Assembly (NCBI GenBank): GCA_030248215.1
Contig: JASANG010003395.1
Location: forward strand, 1 to 64,000
Origin: Enoplolaimus lenunculus
Taxonomy: Eukaryota > Nematoda > Enoplea > Enoplida > Thoracostomopsidae
Length of the DNA stretch: 64,000 bases
Reading direction: 5' to 3'
The notes below the pieces were generated by a model. The model worked only from the letters and a program-made list of their open reading frames with translations. It was not told where the DNA came from and made no database searches. Both the position numbers and the translations under genes were made by a program. The first letter of the stretch is position 1. Each line of letters starts with the position of its first letter. This document shows, piece after piece, positions 1-10,400 of the stretch.

Positions 1-1160
1 TAATCTGCAGCTGAACTTCGTAAATCGCGTTTCACTGATAATATTCCGTTCATCCAATACATGCAAATCCGCAGTGAATAAAATTACGACGTTCTGTTCA
101 TTATATTTTCGGTATCCACATAGAGTATTTTGTCCATTTGGTGTAGTATATAAATACAATGCGATGATTTTAAACTGAAGGTCTTACGTTTGACTGGTGG
201 TGACAGCCCTGAAAATTCCTGAAAACTCAAAGAAACCATGACAAGCCCTGAGAAGCTTAAAACCCCCGGGAAACCTGAAGCATGCAAAAAACTAGAAAAT
301 GGTGCCGATAGTGCAAATATATAGCGTTTAATCAACGGAGTTAATTATACAAAAATTTGTATTGCTTCTTGTTCGCTTCACTCGCGAGATTTCTTTTGCT
401 GCTATGTGTATTGCGTTCTTCCACCATTAAAAATGTTTATATCAGCAACTACTAAAAACATTTAAATAGATGTTTAACAGTGTGCTGGAGTTGACCACAG
501 TAGGAAACAGTCGGGAGTTGAATACATGCAAGCAATGTATGCCGGATTAAAGAATATCATTCAGTTGATGTAGGCTTTGCATGCAATCCCACATTTACTC
601 GCAAAACGTCATAGGTCAATAGGTTGTGACGCGTACTTTATCGGATATTGGGCTGCAACTGTAAACGCACATTTTTGCCGAATTTTATTGTCTGTAAACA
701 AAGAATTCAGTCGAAGTTCAAAACCTGATATTTGTATTTTGAACCCTGAAAACCACCAAATTTTGTTTCTATAACTCAGCGGCTACGTTTGAAAATTTTA
801 TATTTTTAAACTTACATAAATATATATTCAACATTGCCTCTTTTTAAATTAGAGCATCAGACACAGATTTTACAAAACAAAACACAAAAACATGGGTTTT
901 ATAAGTGTTTTACACCCAGTTTTAATTCCGTTTGCTGTTCTGGTATCTTCTGCGATTCTTTTCCCCTTCAGATATACGGTTTTTCCCGTTAGATTACTTC
1001 CCTCTTGCGATATACGAACTTTTCTTATTGGATTATTTCTCCTTTAAGGTATACGATTTGTACCCCAGTGGTTGTATCAAAAATAATGTTCTTTATTTTT
1101 ATATATTATTAAAATGGTAAGCACCGGAATCTTTCTTTGAAAATTTGTGATGTGCTTTAC

Positions 1161-1472
1161 CAAGAGTGGATAATGACAATAGTGTGCAACTTTTGGCGTC
1201 CCGCATGGTACAAAATGTACCACCGGGTATTGCGTTTTTGGCCGACCCCGTTTGTTTAGAAGGGAGGTCGCTATCACATGAATACCCCTAAATTTAACTT
1301 TAACGGGAGCATGTTTGATGCCGCATACATGAAGTGCCATTGTTCGAACCGATTGTACCCCTCTAAATAAAAGGGGGTAGGGCAAAAACGCAACGCGTGC
1401 CGGGTACATTGTTTTCTGTACAGAATGTGCCCAGTTGCGCACTCTTGTTAGATAGCGTTTATCCACTCTTGA
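1161..1472. mobile_element. Foldback-type MITE with roughly 100-bp inverted arms
   Basis: The left arm starts AAGAGTGGATAA and recurs as an imperfect reverse complement ending TTATCCACTCTT near 1470. The match continues inward through GTACC...GGGT and GCGTTTTTGCC blocks. A partial relative lies near 34.63-34.69 kb, sharing GGCAAAAACGCAAC and a nearby GTACAT. No coding capacity is expected. Target duplications were not resolved. Confidence 0.6.
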
Positions 1473-3832
1473 CTTTACTAAGGAGTAACTGTAAAATAGT
1501 GTGAGCAATAACTGTAAAGTTGTGTAAATGGCACGCACAAAGTTGCAAAAAATTTTCTGCCATTTGGCTAAAAGTGACGATTCGAATGTAGCAAAACGTC
1601 CACTGCTTTTAGGTTACTGGTTGAACCAAACTAATTTGATTTCAGCGAATCAAGAAATTGAAATAAAAATATCAGTTGGTTAAAATTACGGTAAACATGC
1701 TACATCTGAAACATTCAAACGCACTTACTCGTTTAGGCTGATTGTTACCAAATTCAGGTGGATTTATTGTGTGGATGCAAATACACCTAATTTAGTTATT
1801 GCAGGGTGTATTTGGAAAGAATTGTATTACGACGCCGACGATACTGTCAGTTTCTGTGTCAATATCCATTTCTGTTTCACAGGGAAGTAGTTTCGTTTGA
1901 ATCATATCATTTACACTTACATGGGCTGCACGTCGATATGCACGTTTGTATGCGTGTATGGTTTGCAGTTGAGAACTTATCTTCGATTGTAAAGCTTTAC
2001 GTAAATCAGCAATTTAAGCGCACGTTAATTTTACGTTTGTGTATTTTTAATTTTTTGTTTAATGTTTAATGATTTGTTTCATGCTTTGTGTTTGCAACTT
2101 TTTTTATGAACTAACTTTGGTTACATTATGCTATCTATAGCGGGAGCGAATGTATGCTGTCGAAGGACGTTCCAGTTTCTGGGCAATATATCGTATTTGT
2201 ATGTGTATACTCTCTAAACGTTAGGGACTTATTGAAATCAATGACTTCGTACGGCCGTTATACCACTACACACAAGGACCGCATGAAAAGTACCAACATT
2301 TTCTAGTTGACTTGAACCACCTACCTTAGTAGCATTTTCAGTTGGGATATGTGTATTCCGCTAAGGGGCTCGAAATCCGTTAAACTTATATATACATAGT
2401 TGATATCATTGCAGAAAGCTTAATGCGTGACAACTCAGTCCCAACACACTCGTCACATATCACCTTGCCGTTTAAGTTGTAAATGAATTGACTTCTTGTG
2501 TCTCATTTTCTTGCCTAAACAATATACGTTTTTGTGTGTTGTTATAATATGTAATATAATATAATAATTTTATACATTTGTTTTCAAATTGTATTTTAAA
2601 TTGTGTGCAATTATATTTGTTATTTGTATATTATCAAAATGTATAAGTGTAAATTAGCACTGGACTCTAAACCTAACTCGCGTTCCACACCGAGAATATA
2701 CTTGTTTTACGACGTTATGTTACACTTTTATTACTTCAATTCAAACGTATTAATATTTGAATTTGAACCCATGGCAAATTTGAAATTGAGGTGGTGAAAG
2801 AAGGGTGGAATCTTAGAAGAAACAAATTAATAACACAAAAAAGAATATTTTACAAGAAACCAAATATATAAAGACTTCTAGCAAATAATGTAAAAAAATT
2901 GCTGGACACTTTTCCTGTGGATCCGTTAATGTTTCCTAGAATAATAAAACAATCTCATTCGACGATGCAAGTAAGATTATTTGAGGTATTTAACACTATC
3001 ATCAACAGTTATTTATTTTAGTAGAGAGAAACGCTGTTACAAGTGTGTTGAAATGTTGGTACACCATTGTATTTGTAAATGTAAACATATAAAAATATGG
3101 TCAGATTATCCTTTCTAGATTTGATGGGTCAGTTGCAAAAGGGTTACTCCACTTAACAGTTCTATAAATACTGTATCATGCGTACGCTTTTAGTCCGAAG
3201 TTTTAAACAAAGTCCTGTTCCGGCTGAGTTAAATGCCGATCCAAACAGATGGCCTGAGCCCTAGTTCAGCCCAGAACTAAATCATAAAGTAAAAATACAG
3301 GAATTTCTACCGAAAACTGATAGTTAAAAAGATGATTTTTTGTGCAAAATAATATATACGTAAATGCCATATGCCATTGTTTAGCATTTATCAGTTGACT
3401 GCTTAAATAGAACTAAACTGCTAGCGCTATTAGTTCGAAAATAAATTCGTCAACGAAGTTCAACTTGATATTTTGGCACTTATAATTATTATTTGACACC
3501 GAAAATACCGGATTATAGAATGGAAAATGTCAAATAAAATGGAGCCGCAGAGGCAAAAATTTTGCAGACTTTCCTGTTGGTACCAGAATTTTGGTCGCAC
3601 CGTAGCTTGGGTGTTCGAGTATGTGTTATATAACGGCTTCGTGACTTTTATACTGACTGTAGTAGTAATAGTAGTAGTTGTAGTTAGATTTAAGATTATG
3701 CATAAACATCTGTCGCAAAACCTGAGCTGAACCTTCCAGCCAATTGATGGGTATCCGGCGTTTATGACCGCACGTTAAGTCTCGATATTTAAAAATAAAT
3801 TTATAGTTGAATCATTTATATTTTCTAGTCGT

Positions 3833-3860
3833 CATGTATGTATGTATGTATGTATATATA
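3833..3860. repeat. (TATG)n microsatellite
   Basis: About five perfect TATG units followed by TATATATA. Simple repeat with no further signal. Confidence 0.85.
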
Positions 3861-5050
3861 AAATGCAGGTATATGTGCAGCGAAAGTTTTGAAACAAGGT
3901 GACTCAGAAAAGAGGCCGGTGGTAGCTTGGTATAATTTGAAACGTGTGTGCCTGAAAACAGTTTGCGAACAATTTTTTCAGAGCCATTGGAGATTCGAAG
4001 TATATATACTCGGCTGTAAGAAGACGTTTATGCGACTGAAGTGCCAAAAGCGTTTGCTGGTAATGATATCCAGGTATTTTGAAGATTTATTTCAAAAGTG
4101 AGATATTTCATAAAGGTAGATTTAATTACGCGATTAGACACTTTAATAACCACTAGTCAACGTTGGTTGTAATTTGCCGTTATTTGAATAAATCTTTCGA
4201 TTGCTACTTGGCCTAGACTGAACTCCTATTTGCTCAGAATAACAAACTTGACGAAGATATAAGAGTGCGACCGGAACATAAGTACCGGAGCGAAAGCTCA
4301 ACGGAATTTGCCGGAGTCGGAGGTGAGGCGAAGTTAAATACTTAAAACGATGTTTTATTGCTAATTTTAGCAAAAATCAAAGTTATCAAAAACTATTTAT
4401 TTGTCTGTATTATTGAAGGTGATTGATTCTGTTCATGTCTGACTATTACCATATTTTACTGGATTTTCGTATTAAGCATTATACGACCTATTTCAGTTGT
4501 GATGTAGTATAGTGATTGTCTGCTTAATTAGTGTATATTTTCTATATTTGAAAAAGCTTTAATGTTTTGATGTACACACATTTGGAAATCTTGTTTTATG
4601 TTACTTTAACATTTCTGGTTTGATATAACAAACTGTTACAATGTTCGTAGTAAAATCATTTCGTTCGTCAGTCTTTGAGCTTTTATATAATATATATATA
4701 ACATTTGTAACGCAGCTCATAAAAATTGTGCGTTTGTTATATACAAGTTTTGGTGGGTACAATTTTGAGGAAAAATTGTCTGAGTTTCTTAAAACATCAA
4801 CGTGAAAAACCGTAATTTTTGGCAACGCTTTATAGATATTTATTATAACAAACAAATTCTCCACTGTTTAAACTACTGAATTTCGCGGCAAGGTTATGAT
4901 CTCCGCTATAGCTCCCGTACTTTTTACTTCCGGTTGCATCGTCAAGACTTATATAATCGTGATGTAAGATATGTTTGACCGCATGTGTAAATTTTCCATT
5001 TGTAATTCAGGGCAATGTAAATTTTAACGATGCCGGATAACAAAATTTGG

Positions 5051-5338
5051 TACTGTATTGACCCGAATAAGAGGGGTTACCATTTTGAGTCCCAACTCCC
5101 AATCTATAGGAGGCCGTATCCCTAATAAGAGTTCGTAAGCGGATAGAGTCCCTACATCCAAATTAGAGTCCATAAATGTCAATTGTCCCTATAATTGTGC
5201 ATAAACAACTCCAGGTCCAAATAAAATTGAGTTCGAAACTTTAAAGTATATCTAAGTTTTGAAAGTACATTCCTAAGTATAACCGTGCATTATAACAGGG
5301 TTTTATTCAGCCCCCCCTGCTATTCGGTCACTACAGTA
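5051..5338. mobile_element. MITE family 1 (TACTGTAGTGACCC ends), complete copy
   Basis: Begins TACTGTATTGACCCGAATAA and ends with the reverse complement, CGGTCACTACAGTA. The interior carries the family's GAGTCC..TAATTAGAGTCCATAAATGTCAA-like body. The flanking TA is consistent with a Tc1/mariner or pogo-type TA target duplication; the superfamily is inferred only from the ends. Too short to encode a transposase. Confidence 0.75.
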
Positions 5339-5680
5339 AATGTGTCGCAATCTATGGGCTAAATTGACAAAATTCAAAGAGACTTAAGGGTTGCGCTACT
5401 CTTGACGTCCGTCACCGTGCGTCACGCGTACGCCACCATCCGTCACCCGTACGGCGCCGTCCGTCAACGTGCGTCACTCGTACGGCGCCTTCCGGCACCA
5501 TCCAGCACCCGTATTGCGCCGTTCGTCGACACCATACGTTATCGTACGTGAGTTATTTGCGTAATGATACCGCATGTGAATTTTGACAATTTAGCCAATA
5601 GATTGCCACACGTTTACTGTAGTGACCGAATGCTGAATTTATTTGACCTCTCCAGAGAGAACCCCTGTTATAATGCAAGG
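5297..5680. repeat. Inverted duplication around a CpG-rich minisatellite
   Basis: The 3' end of the family 1 MITE plus about 60 bp of its flank (to roughly 5395) recurs in reverse complement at about 5560-5680. Shared blocks include GTCACTACAGTAAA, GCAATCTAT.GGCTAAATTG and CAAAATTCA. Because non-element flank is included, this is a segmental inverted duplication and not two insertions. Confidence 0.65.
5403..5550. repeat. CpG-rich minisatellite
   Basis: Degenerate tandem units of about 30 bp built from CGTCC, GTCACC, CGTACG and GGCGCC. It is far richer in G+C and CpG than the surrounding sequence and sits at the centre of the inverted duplication described for 5297-5680. Confidence 0.75.
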
Positions 5681-5700
5681 TTATACTTAGAAATGTGCAA
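5615..5700. mobile_element. MITE family 1, terminal fragment
   Basis: TACTGTAGTGACCGAAT followed by GACCTCTCCAGAG..ACCCC, matching the reverse complement of the right end of longer copies. It is part of the inverted duplication and not an independent insertion. Confidence 0.6.
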
Positions 5701-7392
5701 AGATTCATCGCAGGCGCTATCCTCATCTTGCACTTTTGGCAACAATTAGTGTGCTTTCTCGAATGGCGATTAATTGGTACGGGACAACAGTAGACAACGC
5801 CAAATAGCGTCAAGCGTCATCAAAATATACAGCGTATACCTTTAGGTTTTTTGCAATTGGAGGATCATACCGGAGTGCAGGAAAAGTGTAACGCTAAACT
5901 GCACATGAATTCATGACACCCATTTCAAATTAACACCAAAAAATTTTTGGTTCCAAGGAAGACAAGTTCGAATTTTTCGTGCATTTTAACTAAAGCACGA
6001 AATGACCATGAAACGTTCCCGATTAACGGAAATATGTATATATATAATCGTCTTGTTTAACTCATGATTTGTCGATGACATTGTTATTCTATGGTCAACT
6101 GGATTTATGATAGTGGTTGAAATCTAGTTTTTTGATCCGCAGATTCAAAATATTTCACTTTCTGCCATTTCCATAAAAAATGTAAAAAGAAATTCTGCGC
6201 TTATTTTCAGTGTTACATTAATAGCACCTAATTGTCCACTGAGACCTCGCCTTTACAGGGTCAAACCTGGATTAAATTACCGAAAGTTCAAAGGTTTTCA
6301 AAAATTTAGGCAAAAAATTTTAGTCGTTCCAAATGGAACAAAACTTTCTAAGAGTTGATTCTGCAGCAGTGCACCGGATTATTTTTATATGACGAACAGA
6401 GATTAGGTGACTGATGTGTGACAATGTGTGACACGACCTTAACCTTATTCAGTTATATTTCTGTTATGCGTTTGTAATAGGTCAAGCATTCGAAGCTACT
6501 AAAGCAAACACTAAACTTCGTTAAATTTTGGTTTGTTGAAAAATGGTGCTTGTACCGAAAGCAGTGGGAATAACTTGATTTTAAACGAATAAAATTTGTT
6601 TACAGCCTTGCTGCAACTTTGGTACACGCTATATTGATTATTTTTGTCGCCGTCTATCATACAGTATATGATTTTTTTACGTTTCTAAGGTACTTTGGTT
6701 TGCGATACATATATATCACGTTTGATTCGAATTTCGTAATTTGTATATATGAATATTATTTTTTAAAATTTTAACAGCTCTGAGGAGTCTTTGGTGCCGC
6801 TTAGATTTTAATTTGACGGACCCTGTGTGCATGCAATGATTTGTAAGTTACCAGATTGCATCCCAAAATTGTTAGCACATTTGGAATGAAAAATTCCGAT
6901 ATTCGCAAATCTGGAGTTCTCCTGGACCCCACCCCCGAGGTTTCAGCAAACGAGGTTGGCACTCGTACGGTCAGCTTATCACCGCCGCTGCGTGAAATAT
7001 ATACCTTAGGTACGCTATTAGAATTGCACAAGGTATAATAGCGCGCCGCTAACATCGCCAATTAGCAAAACTTAATAGCCTTTTATAATGCACACACCAA
7101 AAGGACCAAAACAAAACTGCCCACGCATCTCGTTATCAAAACTAGCCTACCACCTTCGCGCCAAGTTATCTTGATGCCACTCAAAACCAGGAATATATGC
7201 AAATTTTCCAGTGTCCTGAATACCACCAGATAAAAACAACTAGCCGAACCAGATACTTCAAAAATCTACGCCCACACAAGCCGAGATGGGCTGATCTTTC
7301 AAAGATATTTTAAATTGGTCTGCACACAAGGATTTCGATTCGTCGCCAATGTGATTATCAGTTTGAGTGTAAAACTATTCATTTAATAGAAT

Positions 7393-7398
7393 TTTATT
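7393..7398 (-). promoter_or_regulatory. Candidate polyadenylation signal of the astacin gene
   Basis: AATAAA on the minus strand, about 95 bp past the astacin stop codon. Position and sequence fit; cleavage was not assessed. Confidence 0.45.
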
Positions 7399-7492
7399 AT
7401 TTAATTAAATTGTATGTATTACACTTTGACAAAAGCGTAAAGTTTATAGTCGACTGAAATTCGATAATTTTTGACAAGAGTTTTGCAGTTGA

Positions 7493-10400
7493 CTAGAACA
7501 ATAACTCGGTATTGCAAGTTTCGCACAATTTTTGGCAAACTTGTCTTAAATAGGGATCACGAGAACAACGCTTGCGACGTACGCGACTGCAGTCAGGTAA
7601 ATAGTTGATACAATTGCTACGAGTGCGGTTTAATTCAACGGTGCAATTGTACAGGACGTTGATTTTCAAAACGTCAAGTGGACTCAAATGATCATTGCGT
7701 CGTATGCGAAAAAATGCTGATTTCGATGTCATCGCGGGACGGAGCGCTGAAATTTAAGTTAATATGAAACAATCGGACAGTATAATACCACCCGAGAACA
7801 GTGTTGCATCAGTAACAAGAGAGTATATATAGCCGTCGAAGTCCATTCCCTGAGCCTCCCTGAATAGCTTCCTTGTTTCAGGGGTTTTACAACCTGAACG
7901 TATAATCTGTAGTGAAACAAGAGTCAGCATAAGCAGAACTAAGATGAAATCCTCGCGAGCGAAGTGAGCACGAACCAACCGAGTTTTTCTATAAAGTGTA
8001 TGAAATACTGATAGAAAAGTTTAATTTTGTTTGGGGGTAGGTAAATACATATACTTCCCCTTAAGAGGTTTCGATAATTTTTGTATGGAATTTTTCTTCG
8101 ATCTCTTAAAAGTAGTGCGCAAAAAGATGAAAATGGTTATATTTGCGCCTGTCGGTTTATTTTATAAATTTTTAATTACAGATTTGTTTGTGACTGTCAA
8201 AAAGAAAATTTTAACAAATCACCATTCACTGTTGTTAAAATCTAGTGATTTTAAAGTTTGAAATCAATATCATAAAAGGATTAAACACTGCCCAAATGAA
8301 ACTCAGATTTCATATATTAAGATTGCAAAGCCGTATACGCATTAAACGTTAGCTTGGGTATACGCATTAAACGTTAGCTTGTGTCGTGCGGTCACAACGT
8401 TAAATTAAGATAAAGCAATAATGCTTACTTTGGACACACCATTAATGGGTAAACATTCATGCGTTATTTTATGGAAGGAAAAGAAGGCTCCAGGGGGAGT
8501 CGAACCCTCGGCCTTTGGTTTACAAGACCAACGCTCTAACCAACTGAGCTATGGAGCCGTGACGCTGTATCAATAATGCTTACTGTTATTCTACAATTCT
8601 GGCAATCGTATTTCATAAAATTTGAAATGTTTTAAAGCTCTACAATCGATACTCATATATAGTTTTCATGACAAGCTATATATATATACATACAAACGCA
8701 TATATATGGACGCAACGCATACATTTGAGAGCTCTTTTACGCTTTTACATATTGCTATTTTCAATGTGAATTGGAAAATTAGGAATCTGGGCTTAATGCT
8801 AATTGCACTTTGTTGCCATTAAGGAACCATTAATAGCTTTTGCAGTGTTTGATTTTTTGCTACTTATACGGGGTATACCATGATTTAAAGGCCCTGCCCT
8901 CCTTCCAACAAGAATCGTTAAGTGTGTCATAATTTATATTATTTATAAAATTGCGGTTGACTTTTCGTTCAGTCCGCTCTTACTGTAGCGACCCGAATAG
9001 AAGGGGGGTAATAAGAACGGGTCCCCATTTAGTCCGAACCAAACTACCGAATAACAGGGGGTACCCTCTGGAGAGGCCAAATAAATATCAGTCACTCCTC
9101 TTATTCTTGTCACTACAGTATGTATATAGTACAAAAAAATTTGTCGAGCTTGGTGCTCATAAAATTTTAGTTTTCTGTAACAGTGTCGAATGGTTTATAC
9201 CTGGGTGTATTTAACCGGATATATATGCATGCGTTTTCGGTAAAAACCGGTGCCCGTGTTCGTTATATGATATATAATTACAGGAAATTCAGTTAACCTG
9301 CTGAAAAATTAACCATCGCCAATTGATGGTTTTAACCGCCTAAAACCAATAAGGTACTGTAGCGAACCGAATTGCAACTATCCGTTCAATTAAACGTATA
9401 TTAGTCTTGTGTCAATACCTTGAGCAATAATGCAAGGTTAAAAACTTAAGTACGCTTTAAAGTTTCGAACTCAACTTTATTTGGTCCTGGAGTCATTTAT
9501 GCGCTACAATTAGGGTTAATTGACATTTACGGACTCTAATTAGGGTTTAGAGACTATCCGCTTACGGACTCTTATTAGGGATACGGACTGCTATTGATTC
9601 TGATCTAAAATGGGGACCCTCCTCTTATTCGGGTAAGTAACTACAGTAAGTGGAGATTTTTTCGTATATAGTCGCCAAAACGCTATTTTCATAACAAGGC
9701 TTATATATCAAAACGCGAAAAGTGTTTTGCATTTTTGACACGAATCCTGATTATACTGTGTAAATGCTTCCCTTACCAGATTAAGTTCCGTACAAAATTT
9801 GATTCATTGTTTGCATCATTATTTGTAAAATAATGTTATACTCATGCGTTAAACGTGTATTCCTATTAAAATAAGCATATTCCTAAGCCTAAGCCTAAGC
9901 GTAAGAATGAGCATATTCCTAAGCCTAAGCCTAAGCCTAAGCCAAGCAAAAAATAGTCTAAAGCTTAAGCTTATTTTATTCTAGTCCAACAGAAAAACGT
10001 TCCGCCCCTGATCTTTATATGGGCCACGATAACATATAGAAAATAGCTTCCATAATAAAAGTGTAGTTCAAGTGAGACATTGAGCTGATCGAAAAATAGA
10101 TAACGGTTTCGAAGATGCATAGCGAGGACATTCACCCACTCGTATTCGGCCTACTACAGCAAAATTAGCATTACCAGCGAAAGACCGATTAGACAACAGG
10201 CTTCACTTTCGAACACTTTGCTGCTGACGATTTTGTGGTTTTCGGTATTTTTGCGATTTGGAGAGTATTAATTTATCCAGAGCTCTAAAGTTGTATTAGC
10301 GAAATTTAACCAACAGATTATACTACCATTTTAGAATCTGAAGTGTCTATTGTGAAAACTACAAGGTATGTAGATTTGGTTTGTGTGACAGTTGTATGAG

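Larger units (their letters stand above)
1..7392. other. Intergenic, repeat-bearing, no supported gene
   Basis: I find no exon with a recognisable domain or a coherent splice chain on either strand. The open frames here are short and AT-biased, and the longest (minus, 1077-1538) runs through a foldback transposon. The stretch holds a foldback MITE near 1.2-1.5 kb, a (TATG)n microsatellite, one complete copy of the CTGTAGTGACCC MITE family, and a CpG-rich minisatellite inside an inverted duplication near 5.3-5.7 kb. The rest looks like ordinary AT-rich DNA. Confidence 0.5.

Noticed and set aside
1077-1538. 153-codon minus-strand open frame
   Set aside because: It runs across the inverted arms of a foldback MITE and reads through the palindrome; no domain and no splice context.
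7754-7978. Hydrophobic frame just upstream of the last astacin exon
   Set aside because: It starts at TTG, not ATG, overlaps the intron, and the splice phase from 10435 to 7746 already gives an uninterrupted astacin sequence.
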